A DNA stretch of 64,000 bases from UBA4479 sp963974935 (GCA_963974935.1 CAXBEV010000001.1:248001-312000), one strand, 5' to 3'; shown: positions 44,183-53,164, counted from the first letter of the stretch. Program-made: numbers and translations. The notes: generated by a model from the letters alone, not told the origin.

Positions 44183-44216
44183 GGCCGGTTCCGTGTATTG
44201 ATTGTTTTTTGTGCGT

Positions 44217-45290
44217 TTAGCCGACGCGGGCCTGTGGGCATGCATCTTGAATATCCAAAATCGCGTCCACGGTTTTTTCCAGCGCGTCGTCGCTGCAATC
44301 TGCTTGCGTGACTTCGCCGAGCACCGGTCGTTGGTGGCGCTGCAAAGTAGTGTCATAAGCGGGGTCGTAGTGCGCTTCCAAAAGCTCATAGGCAAGCTCG
44401 GCCCAGGCGCTCGCCTCAATCAGGGATTGCCAGTGATTTGTACGCTCATGGCCATGGCGCCGTGTCATACCGGCGATCAGTTTGTTGAGATCTGTGATGT
44501 CTTCGGTCAGGTGCGCATAACCTTCCAACAGATGTTGCGCGCGTGCTTCGCGCGGGGCCGAAATGGGAATCTGCGGGGCTTTGGTCATTTGTTTCCAGAG
44601 TTCTGCCGGCAGTTGAACGTTGCCGATGCGCGAGCTTTCGGATTCCACATATACCGGCCTCGTCGGGTCAAAGCGGTGCAATTCGGCATTTACAGCGGTT
44701 TCGAACATGCGTTGGCTCGGCTGCGGCACATGCGCGATGCGCCCCAAGAGTGATCCCCGATGCGACGCGAGCCCTTCAAGATCGAGCACCTGTGCCCCTT
44801 TGGCCGCAAGTGCCGTCAAAATATCCGTCTTCCGAGACCCCGTGCGCCCGGCGATGATGATCAAGTTGAGTGTCGGCGGCAGGGCATCCAATTGCTCTAA
44901 TACGGTACGCCGATAAAATTTGTAGCCGCCTTTGAGCACATAACTGCGCCAGCCGATGGCGCTGCAGATTTGTGCGAAAGAATGCGAGCGCTGGCCGCCC
45001 CGCCAACAATGTATCAACGGCGTGAAGTCGGTCGGCTTGTCGTGCAGGGCCGTCTCAATATGAGTGGCGATGTTGCGGGCCACCAGTGCAGCACCCTTCT
45101 TGCGAGCGATGAAGGGCGATTCTTGCTTATATAACGTGCCGATGACGACGCGTTCCTCGTCGGATAGGACCGGTAGATTGACCGCGCCTGGAATATGATC
45201 GTCCGCGAATTCGACGGGCGCGCGGACATCAATGATCATGTCATAATCAGCGGAGTCCCACGCCTCGGTTTCTTTAATGGGCGCGCTCAT
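44217..45290 (-). CDS. mnmH: tRNA 2-selenouridine synthase
   Basis: 357 residues from the ATG at 45290; the open frame upstream is not coding-like. The N-terminal rhodanese domain opens MIIDVRAPVEFADDHIPGA and has the active cysteine (about 94) in HCWRGGQRS; the C-terminal P-loop domain includes LEGLASHRGSLLG. It replaces sulfur by selenium in the 2-thiouridine at wobble position 34 of Lys, Glu and Gln tRNAs using selenophosphate. The P-loop reads GRTGSRKT (148-155): the usually invariant glycine before Lys-Thr is Arg153. It is divergent from the selenium importer genes. Confidence 0.88.
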   Translation of the reverse strand: MSAPIKETEAWDSADYDMIIDVRAPVEFADDHIPGAVNLPVLSDEERVVIGTLYKQESPFIARKKGAALVARNIATHIETALHDKPTDFTPLIHCWRGGQRSHSFAQICSAIGWRSYVLKGGYKFYRRTVLEQLDALPPTLNLIIIAGRTGSRKTDILTALAAKGAQVLDLEGLASHRGSLLGRIAHVPQPSQRMFETAVNAELHRFDPTRPVYVESESSRIGNVQLPAELWKQMTKAPQIPISAPREARAQHLLEGYAHLTEDITDLNKLIAGMTRRHGHERTNHWQSLIEASAWAELAYELLEAHYDPAYDTTLQRHQRPVLGEVTQADCSDDALEKTVDAILDIQDACPQARVG

Positions 45291-45502
45291 GAGCGGTTGA
45301 CCTTCTGTGGCGCGATGCCCGGATATTCTTCTAAATACTGCATGGGCGCACAATCTCATTTTAAACGCTGCAACACCATCCCCGGGTCCCCATATAATAC
45401 GAGAATTCACTAGAATCATCGTGTCGGTGGTGCGAAGTTCGGGCACCGATACTCAAAGCACATATAATTAAACGTCTAAATCAGGATGAGGCTAAGTTTT
45501 CC

Positions 45503-46378
45503 ATGATAAAAATGAGCATATTTATCAGTGCATTAGCGCTTTTTGTCGGCATTGCTGTCACGACGCCAAAGTCCGCCACGGCGGAGACTTTCGTGTTTAC
45601 CGCGATTCCCGACCAAGACGAGAGCAAGCTGGTCGAACGGTTCGGTAAAGTCGCCGCGTACCTGGCCAAGGAACTTGGTGTTGAAACCAAGTACATCCCG
45701 GTCAAGTCCTATGCTGCAGCCGTTACCGCATTTCGCAACAACCAAGTGCAGTTGGCATGGTTCGGTGGTTTGTCCGGCGTCCGCGCTCGTGCTCTCGTCG
45801 ACGGCTCCATGGCCATCGCCCAAGGGTATGAAGACCAGACGTTCGAGACCTACATCATCGCGCATGCGAGCACGGGGTTGAAGTCTTCGGACGGCTTTCC
45901 GATGGGTATCAAAGGCAAGACCTTCACGTTCGGCTCCAAAGGTTCGACGTCCGGGCGTTTGATGCCGGAATATCATATCCGCAATGAATTCGGCGCCTCG
46001 CCGGATAATGTGTTCTCGAAGGTCGGCTTCAGCGGCAACCACTCGAAGACCATCGCGTTGGTGCAATCTGGGGCCTATCAAGTCGGCGCTGTGAACTTCC
46101 AGGTTTGGCTCGACGAGATGAAAGACGGCAAGATCGACGAAAGCAAAGTCTCGGTGATCTGGAAAACGCCGCCGTATCCAGATTATCAGTGGTCGATCCG
46201 CGGTGATGCCGATAAGACGTTCGGCGCCGGCTTTACGCAGCGTGTGACGAAAGCCTTGCTGTCGATGACGGATCCCGAGCTTTTGGCTTCGTTCCCGAGG
46301 ACGAGCTTCATTCCGGCATCGAATGCCGACTATCAACCGATCTTAGATGTCGCCAAGCAAATCAAGCTGATTGACTGA
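45503..46378 (+). CDS. Periplasmic substrate-binding protein, selenate/selenite-type ABC importer
   Basis: 291 residues with a signal peptide (KMSIFISALALFVGIAVTTPKSATA). The mature part is a PhnD-like binding protein: FTAIPDQDESKLVERFGKVA, VKSYAAAVTAFRNNQVQLAWFGG and a GSTSGRLMPEY anion-binding loop. Members of this group located next to selD or mnmH are usually called putative selenate transporters; phosphonate or phosphite binding is the alternative. Here the operon runs binding protein, ATPase, permease, selD, which supports selenium. TATAAT at 45463-45468 could be the -10 box, without a clear -35; AGGATGAGG precedes the ATG. Confidence 0.8.
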   Translation: MIKMSIFISALALFVGIAVTTPKSATAETFVFTAIPDQDESKLVERFGKVAAYLAKELGVETKYIPVKSYAAAVTAFRNNQVQLAWFGGLSGVRARALVDGSMAIAQGYEDQTFETYIIAHASTGLKSSDGFPMGIKGKTFTFGSKGSTSGRLMPEYHIRNEFGASPDNVFSKVGFSGNHSKTIALVQSGAYQVGAVNFQVWLDEMKDGKIDESKVSVIWKTPPYPDYQWSIRGDADKTFGAGFTQRVTKALLSMTDPELLASFPRTSFIPASNADYQPILDVAKQIKLID

Positions 46379-46380
46379 CG

Positions 46381-47034
46381 TTGCGATTTAATCTGAGCGA
46401 TGAAGATTTCGGATACCGCGGAGACATCGTTCTCCGCGGTGTTTCGATTGCGATCAACGATGGTGAACGAGTTGCATTGATCGGCGAGAGTGGTGCTGGC
46501 AAATCGACGCTGATTTCCGTGCTGCAGCATCGCTACGCCGCAGATACTGCTTTTGTGCCGCAAGACCTGGGTTTAGTTGGTAACCTCAGCGTTTTCCACA
46601 ATATCTATATGGGCTCGTTGCAGCGGCACTCAATGGCGCACAATTTGTTGAATTTGGTTTGGCCGCGCCCGACCGAGGTCGCCCGCGTGCGGCCGATTGC
46701 CGAACAACTCGGTCTCGGCGACAAGTTGTTCAGCAAGGTGGGCGAATTGTCCGGTGGGCAGCAGCAACGTACTGCGATTTGCCGTGCCATCCTTCAAGGC
46801 GGCTTGGCGCTGTTGGGTGATGAGCCTGTTTCTGCCAACGACCAGCATCAATCCCGGGTCATTATGGACGCAATCACGGCATCTTTTGGAACCGTCGTGC
46901 TGGCGATGCACGACGTCGCATTGGCGCTCGAATATTCGACGCGGATCATCGGCATAAAGGATCAAAACATCGCCATCGACGTTGCCGCTGACAAAGTGAC
47001 CCGCGCCGATCTCGATTTTCTGTATCTGAAATAA
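46381..47034 (+). CDS. ABC transporter ATPase of the selenium importer
   Basis: 217 residues with Walker A GESGAGKST (about 35-43), Q-loop VPQDLGLVG, signature LSGGQQQR, Walker B ALLGDEP and the switch histidine in AMHDVALAL. It is shorter than typical PhnC. The frame begins with TTG two bases after the binding-protein stop and has no good ribosome site, so translation is probably by coupling. It powers the permease encoded next. Confidence 0.83.
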   Translation: MRFNLSDEDFGYRGDIVLRGVSIAINDGERVALIGESGAGKSTLISVLQHRYAADTAFVPQDLGLVGNLSVFHNIYMGSLQRHSMAHNLLNLVWPRPTEVARVRPIAEQLGLGDKLFSKVGELSGGQQQRTAICRAILQGGLALLGDEPVSANDQHQSRVIMDAITASFGTVVLAMHDVALALEYSTRIIGIKDQNIAIDVAADKVTRADLDFLYLK

Positions 47035-47088
47035 CGTGAACGTCTGTTTGCGATACGTGACGCGGGCCCAAGGCTGCGAGGGCGCTTT

Positions 47089-48564
47089 ATGTTGAGGGTC
47101 AGCGGTCTTTTTGTATTGGTCGCGTTCGGCTGTTTGCTGATTGCCGATGTGCAGATCACCACCTTGGACCCGTGGTCCGAGATGCAGCGGATGGCGCTTG
47201 GGATCATCACACCGGACTTCACGGCGGTCAGCGACCTCGGCTGGGTGCTGGTCCGCACGGTCGCGTTCGCGTTCTGCGGCGTTGCCTTGGGTGCGGTCGG
47301 GGGCTTTGTGCTTTCGCAATTTTTCTATGTCGGCCCGGTGCGGTGGGTTTGCGCTTTTATCCGTGCCATTCACGAGTTGTTCTGGGCGTTGATATTCCTG
47401 CAAATGTTCGGCCTCACGCCGCTGACCGGCGTGCTCGCCATCGCCATTCCGTATGCCGGCATCTGCGCGAAGGTGTATGCGGAAACCTTGGAAGAGGCGG
47501 ATTTGCGCGCGTCTAAGGTGTTGGCGCCGGGCGCAGATATGGTGTCAGCGTTTTTGTACGCCAGGCTGCCCACCGTTTGGGTGCATATCAAGAACTACAC
47601 CAGTTACCGGTTTGAATGCGGACTGCGGTCCAGTGCCGTGCTCGGCTTCGTCGGATTGCCGACCTTGGGCTTTTATCTGGAGACCGCGTTCAGCGAAGGC
47701 AATTACTCCGAAGCGGCGGCGTTGATGATTTTGTTTTACGTTATGATCGCGAGTCTTCGCTATTGGATGCGAGCGCGCCTGATTGGCTTGTATGTGTTGG
47801 TCGCACCGTTTTTGTTGGGCGGCGGCGTCGATATTCAGATGACCAATATCGTGCGCTTTTTTACCGTCGATATCGTGCCGGCGCCCTTACGAGGGCAAGA
47901 TGTATTTGCAGCCGGTGTGTTACCGGACTTTGGCAGCTGGGTGTGGATGATGCTCAGTGACATGGCGCTGCCTGGCATCGTCGCGACCTTGCTGTTGACG
48001 CAGATCGCGCTGGTCGGCACCGGGATGTTGGCACTGGTGATGTTCCCGCTGATCTCAGAGAAATTTTTGGGTCGGTTCGGCCGCTCGGTCGGGCATGGCG
48101 TCTTAGTCGTGATCCGCTCCACGCCTGAATTTATTTTGGCGTACATATTTTTGCAGTTGTGGGGGCCGTCGATGTTGCCGGCAATCGTCGCGTTGGCGTT
48201 GCATAACGGCGCGATCATTGGACATTTGATCGGACGCTTTTCCAATCAAATCGTCTTGCGGCCCGATCATCCGACGGGCATCAACTTGTATGCGTTTGAA
48301 ATGCTGCCCCGTATTTATGGGCAGTTTTTGGCGTATTTATTCTATCGCTGGGAAGTGATCATGCGCGAAACCGCGATCTTGGGTATCCTGGGCATTGCAA
48401 CGTTGGGCTTCTTCATTGACAGTGCGCTCTCGGAAATTCGCCTGGATCGGGCCATGTTTTTGATCGTCGTGACGGCGATCTTGAACATCGGGATTGATGT
48501 CTTGTCGCGCCGCATACGTAGGCGCCTGCATCTCAGTGACACAGCACAACAACTTAAGAAATAA
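47089..48564 (+). CDS. Double-length (fused) PhnE-type ABC permease
   Basis: 491 residues, about twice the length of a normal PhnE. Two membrane domains are in tandem: the first, about 40-240, contains FIRAIHELFWALIFLQMFGL, the EEADLRASKVLAPGA coupling loop and GFVGLPTLGFYL. The second, about 280-480, has LVVIRSTPEFILAYIFLQLWGP, a YAFEMLPRIYGQFLAYLFYRWE region and GILGIATLGFFID. Both halves of the importer channel are thus in one chain. GAGGG precedes the ATG. It is followed 16 bases later by selD. Confidence 0.82.
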   Translation: MLRVSGLFVLVAFGCLLIADVQITTLDPWSEMQRMALGIITPDFTAVSDLGWVLVRTVAFAFCGVALGAVGGFVLSQFFYVGPVRWVCAFIRAIHELFWALIFLQMFGLTPLTGVLAIAIPYAGICAKVYAETLEEADLRASKVLAPGADMVSAFLYARLPTVWVHIKNYTSYRFECGLRSSAVLGFVGLPTLGFYLETAFSEGNYSEAAALMILFYVMIASLRYWMRARLIGLYVLVAPFLLGGGVDIQMTNIVRFFTVDIVPAPLRGQDVFAAGVLPDFGSWVWMMLSDMALPGIVATLLLTQIALVGTGMLALVMFPLISEKFLGRFGRSVGHGVLVVIRSTPEFILAYIFLQLWGPSMLPAIVALALHNGAIIGHLIGRFSNQIVLRPDHPTGINLYAFEMLPRIYGQFLAYLFYRWEVIMRETAILGILGIATLGFFIDSALSEIRLDRAMFLIVVTAILNIGIDVLSRRIRRRLHLSDTAQQLKK

Positions 48565-48580
48565 TCCTGGAACGAATGCG

Positions 48581-50857
48581 ATGAAATCGAGCGACGACAT
48601 TATCCTCAAAGATCTGGTGCTGATCGGCGGCGGTCATAGTCACGTTGCGGTGTTGAAAAGCTTCGGTATGAAGCCGCAGCCGGGCGTGCGCCTGACCGTA
48701 ATTGCGCGTGACGTGCACACGCCGTATTCCGGGATGCTGCCAGGGTATGTCGCCGGCCATTATGATTTTGACGAGGCGCATGTTGACCTGCGTCCGCTCT
48801 GTCAGTTTGCAGGCGCGCGCCTATTCCATGATGAAGCGATCAAGATCGACACCGTGAATAAAACAGTTGTGTGCGCCGGGCGCCCAGCGGTGCCGTATGA
48901 CGTGTTGTCGGTCAACATCGGGTCTCGACCACAGTTGAAAAGCGTTGTCGGGGCAGACAAGTTCGCAACGCCGGTCAAACCGATTAACCGTTTCGTCGAC
49001 AAATGGCACCAACTCAGCGCGCGCGTCATGGCGCAACCTGGCGAGCACCGCATCGGTGTGGTGGGCGCAGGGGCTGCGGGCGTCGAGATGCTTTTGGCGA
49101 TCCAATTCCGCCTGCAGAAAATGCTGCGCGATGCCGGGCGTGACGTTGAGAAAATCGACTGCCATTTGGTAAGCCGGTCCGCGCGCATTTTACCGGCGTT
49201 CTCAAGCGCCGTGGCGGCACGCTTTGAGCGTGTGCTGGCCGCGCGCGGCGTGAACGTGCATTTGGGCGTTGAAGCGACTGCCGTCGGTGATGGCACGTTG
49301 ACGCTGTCGAACGGTAAGACGCTTGATCTCGACGAAGTCTTGCTGGTCACCGGTGCCAGTGCACCCGATTGGCTGAAAGAGTCCGGTTTAGATGTTGATG
49401 ATGGTGGCTTTGTGACCGTCCAAGACAGCCTCCGTTCGACCTCGCATGAAGATATTTTTGCCGCCGGCGACGTCGCTAACGTGCTGAACCATCCGCGCGA
49501 AAAAGCCGGTGTGTTCGCTGTCCGCCAAGGCAAGCCGCTCGCGGAAAACCTTCGTCGCGCATTGTTGGGCCAACCGTTGCAGCCGTTCACCCCGCAAAAA
49601 GCGGCGCTGGCGCTGATCAGCACAGGCGACAAATACGCCATCGCGGCCCGCGCTGGGATGTCCGTCGAAGGTAAAATATATTGGACCTGGAAAGACTGGA
49701 TTGATCGCCGCTGGATGGCGAAGTACACGGACCTGCCCGAAATGGTGGACGAGAAGAAATCCGCCTACGATCACGGCCTGACCAACCAAGATACCATGAA
49801 AGAGATTTCCGCCATTACGATGCGCTGCGGCGGCTGCGGTGCGAAAGTTGGCGCGAACGTGCTGTCGCGTGCGCTTCAGGATCTCAAACCCGCACCGCGT
49901 GATGACATTTTGATCGGCCTACATGAACCTGACGATGCCGCCGTGGTCGAAGTGCCGCCGGGCAAGGTGATGGTGCACACGGTGGACTACTTCCGGTCGT
50001 TCATCGATGACCCGTATATTTTCGGTAAAGTCGCCGCCAACCATGCGCTCAGTGATATCTTCGCGATGGGTGCCGAAGCGCAGACTGCACTCGCCATCGC
50101 CACCGTGCCGTATGGGATCGAATCAAAAGTCGAAGACACCGTGAAACAGATGATGAGCGGCGCGCTCGAAGTCTTGAACGCGGCGGGCGCGGCGCTTGTC
50201 GGCGGCCACACCAGCGAGGGGGCAGAGCTTGCGCTGGGCTTCGCCGTCAACGGCTTGGCCGACCGTGAAGAAATCTTGCGTAAAGGCGGCATGAAGCCTG
50301 GCGACGTTTTGGTGCTGACCAAGCCGCTCGGCACCGGCACGTTGTTTGCCGCCGACATGCAGCAAAAAGCCAAAGGCCGCTGGATCGACGCGGCGTTGGA
50401 TTCGATGGTGATGTCGAACCACGACGCGGCGAAATGCGTGTTCCGTCATGGCGCCAGAGCGTGCACCGACATTACCGGCTTTGGTTTGCTGGGCCACATG
50501 GTCGAAATGATCAAAGGCTCAGGCGTTGACGTCAGCATCGATTTGACCGCATTGCCGATCATGGACGGCGCGTTGGAAACGGTGCGGGCCGGTATCTTGA
50601 GTTCGTTGCAACCGGCCAACGTGCGGCTTCGCCGCGCGATTCGCAATATTGCCGAGGCGGCTGAGAACGAGCGTTATCCGCTGATGTTTGATCCGCAGAC
50701 ATCGGGGGGGCTGCTTGCCGCTTTATCGCCAGATCAGGCTGATGCGTGTGTCAATGAATTGCGCGAAATGGGCTATGTACATGCGACAATCATTGGCAAA
50801 GTCACCGCCGAAAGCGAGCACCTGGAGCCCGTCACGCTGACTTGGTCGCCGCTTTAA
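48581..50857 (+). CDS. selD: Flavoprotein-selenophosphate synthetase fusion (SelD)
   Basis: 758 residues from the ATG at 48581; the longer frame upstream lies within the permease. Residues 1 to about 380 form a pyridine nucleotide-disulfide oxidoreductase/NDH-2-like domain: LVLIGGGHSHVAVLKS, VGAGAAGVEML and the FAD site DIFAAGDVANV. From about 410 comes a full SelD: RCGGCGAK (Cys419 and Lys422 equivalent to E. coli Cys17/Lys20), TVDYFRSFIDDPYIFGKVAA, GGHTSEG, TGFGLLGH and DPQTSGGLL. It makes selenophosphate from selenide and ATP; the flavin half may reduce a selenium precursor. Its 3' end overlaps that of senB by 26 bases. Confidence 0.9.
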   Translation: MKSSDDIILKDLVLIGGGHSHVAVLKSFGMKPQPGVRLTVIARDVHTPYSGMLPGYVAGHYDFDEAHVDLRPLCQFAGARLFHDEAIKIDTVNKTVVCAGRPAVPYDVLSVNIGSRPQLKSVVGADKFATPVKPINRFVDKWHQLSARVMAQPGEHRIGVVGAGAAGVEMLLAIQFRLQKMLRDAGRDVEKIDCHLVSRSARILPAFSSAVAARFERVLAARGVNVHLGVEATAVGDGTLTLSNGKTLDLDEVLLVTGASAPDWLKESGLDVDDGGFVTVQDSLRSTSHEDIFAAGDVANVLNHPREKAGVFAVRQGKPLAENLRRALLGQPLQPFTPQKAALALISTGDKYAIAARAGMSVEGKIYWTWKDWIDRRWMAKYTDLPEMVDEKKSAYDHGLTNQDTMKEISAITMRCGGCGAKVGANVLSRALQDLKPAPRDDILIGLHEPDDAAVVEVPPGKVMVHTVDYFRSFIDDPYIFGKVAANHALSDIFAMGAEAQTALAIATVPYGIESKVEDTVKQMMSGALEVLNAAGAALVGGHTSEGAELALGFAVNGLADREEILRKGGMKPGDVLVLTKPLGTGTLFAADMQQKAKGRWIDAALDSMVMSNHDAAKCVFRHGARACTDITGFGLLGHMVEMIKGSGVDVSIDLTALPIMDGALETVRAGILSSLQPANVRLRRAIRNIAEAAENERYPLMFDPQTSGGLLAALSPDQADACVNELREMGYVHATIIGKVTAESEHLEPVTLTWSPL

Positions 50858-51806
50858 CGGCCTGCTTGATTACTTTGACTAAAGACTTGGCTTCGCCTTT
50901 GGGGGTGAACTGTGGCTGTAGTTTAATGATATGGCGTTGCAGGGATGCGAGGAACTTTGGCTCGCGCTCAACTCGCCATAAGACGTCTGCGAGGGCATTT
51001 TCATCACCGACCGGATAATAGCCGGGATAATCCGTCCCCAATAAGCCGACGTTACCCGGAATGTCAGAGGCAATGATCGGCACGCCTGCCGCAATCGCTT
51101 CGGACACGACATTGGCGCCGCCCTCTTGGTTGGAACTGATAACCATGGCATGGGTTTTTGCAAACTCGCGTCGAACCTGCCATGCGGCGACTTCGCCCTT
51201 CCAGACGTAGCGCGGATTTCGCGCCATTTCGCGCTTGGCGTCGCGGGCCCAGGCTGGCGTGTGCGCCTTGCCCAGATGATGCACGCAGAGCCGTGATTGC
51301 ACCGGCACGAGCCGGGCGGCCAACGCTGTGCGAAACGGGTCTTTTTCTTCGCGGAGATGACCGATGACACAAATCCCGAACATTCGCTTCCGAGGGGCGC
51401 GCGGGTCCGGTAATGGATGCGCGGATTGGTGCACCAGATGCAGTTTTGGCCGCAAATTCGCGGGGAGTTGGTCTTTGATCAGGCTATGCAGGCAAATCAT
51501 CGCATCGGCTGTGCGCATGGAACGCAGCGTCGTTTCCGGCTCGGTGTTCAGGAACGTGTTCACGTCCGTACCACCAAGCGCGACGATCAACGGGCCTTTT
51601 GGATATTTTGTGCGGTACGCGGTGATGGAGTCCGCACTCCGCCACGCATGGATCGCGATCATCAGATCGCACGGCTTGCCGTCGTAGGTCTCGTTGATCT
51701 GCACCGTATGCCCTTGTGCATGCAGCATGCCACCCCACCTAACAGCAGTGGCGCGGTTTCCGGTCTTCGAGTGTTTCTTCGCCGGCGTTATCAGGGTAAT
51801 TTTCAA
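50832..51806 (-). CDS. senB: Selenosugar synthase SenB (glycosyltransferase)
   Basis: 324 residues read from TTG 51806 (GAAGG upstream), where family similarity begins (KITLITPAKKHSKTGNRATA); a GTG at 51866 would add 20 unlikely residues. Further family landmarks: DLMIAIHAWRSADSI, LIVALGGTDVNTFL, FGICVIGHLREEKDPFRTAL and the donor-binding EGGANVVSEAIAAGVPI. This is the GT group of the selenoneine pathway, in which SenB joins selenophosphate to a UDP-sugar to give a selenosugar. It is convergent with selD and divergent from senA, so the pathway genes are interlocked although on both strands. Confidence 0.87.
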   Translation of the reverse strand: MKITLITPAKKHSKTGNRATAVRWGGMLHAQGHTVQINETYDGKPCDLMIAIHAWRSADSITAYRTKYPKGPLIVALGGTDVNTFLNTEPETTLRSMRTADAMICLHSLIKDQLPANLRPKLHLVHQSAHPLPDPRAPRKRMFGICVIGHLREEKDPFRTALAARLVPVQSRLCVHHLGKAHTPAWARDAKREMARNPRYVWKGEVAAWQVRREFAKTHAMVISSNQEGGANVVSEAIAAGVPIIASDIPGNVGLLGTDYPGYYPVGDENALADVLWRVEREPKFLASLQRHIIKLQPQFTPKGEAKSLVKVIKQAVKAATKSA

Positions 51807-51838
51807 GAAACCGGGGCCTTCAAAATTTAAGTGACAGC

Positions 51839-53149
51839 ATGAGCACACAGACAAATACGGCAACACTGGCAGCGATGATGCAAGACGCGCGCACGCGCAC
51901 GCTTGAGCTTGTCAGCGATTTGACCGCAGATCAATTGATCGGGCCCAAGCTTGATACCGTCAACCCGTTGCGCTGGGAAATAGGCCACGTTGCATATTTC
52001 TATGAATTCTTTGTGCTGCGTGCGCACTTCGGTAAAGACAGCGTGCTCGGCGACTTGGCTGATAAATTGTACGACTCGATCAACGTCAGCCATGCGGACC
52101 GCTGGGACTTGCCGCTGCTCAGTATGGACGCCACGCTGCGCTATATGGCCGAGATCAAAGACGCCGTGATCAAAAGCCTTGAGGCCGAAGACCTGAGTGA
52201 CGAAGCCCGCTTTATGGCGCAGTTCGGCGTATTTCACGAAGACATGCATACCGAGGCGTTTTTGTGGGGCCGGCAAACCCTGAGCTATCCGACGCCGGTG
52301 CTCGAAGGCGTGATTGATCGCGCGGACATTGGTGCGCCCGGCGCGCATCCGGGTTATGTGGAAATTCCGGGCGGGCAGTTTGAGATCGGCGCCCCAAAAG
52401 GCGTGCCGTTCTCGTTCGACAATGAGCGGCGCGCGCATATGGCCGACATCCAGCCGTTTTCGATTGCCAAGGCGCCCGTCACGAATGCCGAGTTCGCGGC
52501 GTTCGTCGCCGACGGCGGCTATACTAACGACCGGTTTTGGTGCACGGACGGCATTGCATGGCGGGATCAACGTGGGCTCATGCATCCGGGCTATTGGCAG
52601 AAAGACGGCGCTAACGACTGGGTCGTGCGACGTTTTGATCAAATGTTGCCTCTGGCCGATCACGAGCCGATCATTCATGTGAGCTGGTATGAGGCCAACG
52701 CCTATGCCGCATGGGCCGGGGGCCGATTGCCGCGCGAAGCGGAATGGGAAGTCGCCGCGCTGGCTGTACCTGCTGTGGATGGTAGCTTGGCAGCCACCAA
52801 GCGCCGCTATCCGTGGGGCGAGACGATGAATCAGGGCGCGCATGCGAACTTGGACGGTTATGCGCTGGGCCCGGTTGACGTTGCCGCCTATGCCGATGGT
52901 GATAGCGCGTTCGGATGCCGACAGATGCTGGGCAACGTGTGGGAGTGGTGTTCGGATACGTTTGGACCTTACCCGGGCTTTAAGCCTGACGCCTATGAGG
53001 ACTACTCACAGTTCCTGTTCGGCACCACTAAAGTGCTGCGGGGCGGTGCTTGGACGACGCGAAGCCGGATGATGCACGGCACATATCGTAATTATTTTGA
53101 GCCTGAGCGCTGGGACGTGTTCAGTGGCTTTCGCCTCTGCAAAGACTGA
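51839..53149 (+). CDS. senA: Selenoneine synthase SenA (EgtB-like non-heme iron enzyme)
   Basis: 436 residues with an N-terminal DinB-like helical bundle and a C-terminal formylglycine-generating-enzyme-like (FGE) domain. Iron ligands fit the EgtB triad: His50 in EIGHVAYFYE, His133 and His137 in FHEDMHTEAF. The FGE part has PVTNAEFAAFV, RLPREAEWEVAA, LGNVWEWCSDTFGPYPGF and a LRGGAWTTRSRM/YRNYFEP/GFRLCKD ending. EgtB itself is also similar, but pairing with senB and selD points to C-Se bond formation on hercynine. Only 32 bases separate its ATG from the senB start. A terminator-like hairpin follows its stop. Confidence 0.85.
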   Translation: MSTQTNTATLAAMMQDARTRTLELVSDLTADQLIGPKLDTVNPLRWEIGHVAYFYEFFVLRAHFGKDSVLGDLADKLYDSINVSHADRWDLPLLSMDATLRYMAEIKDAVIKSLEAEDLSDEARFMAQFGVFHEDMHTEAFLWGRQTLSYPTPVLEGVIDRADIGAPGAHPGYVEIPGGQFEIGAPKGVPFSFDNERRAHMADIQPFSIAKAPVTNAEFAAFVADGGYTNDRFWCTDGIAWRDQRGLMHPGYWQKDGANDWVVRRFDQMLPLADHEPIIHVSWYEANAYAAWAGGRLPREAEWEVAALAVPAVDGSLAATKRRYPWGETMNQGAHANLDGYALGPVDVAAYADGDSAFGCRQMLGNVWEWCSDTFGPYPGFKPDAYEDYSQFLFGTTKVLRGGAWTTRSRMMHGTYRNYFEPERWDVFSGFRLCKD

Positions 53150-53164
53150 GTTTCGCCTAAAATG

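Noticed and set aside
46630..47403. Minus-strand open frame opposite the ABC ATPase and permease
   Set aside because: Highly charged, low-complexity translation spanning two real genes; a shadow.
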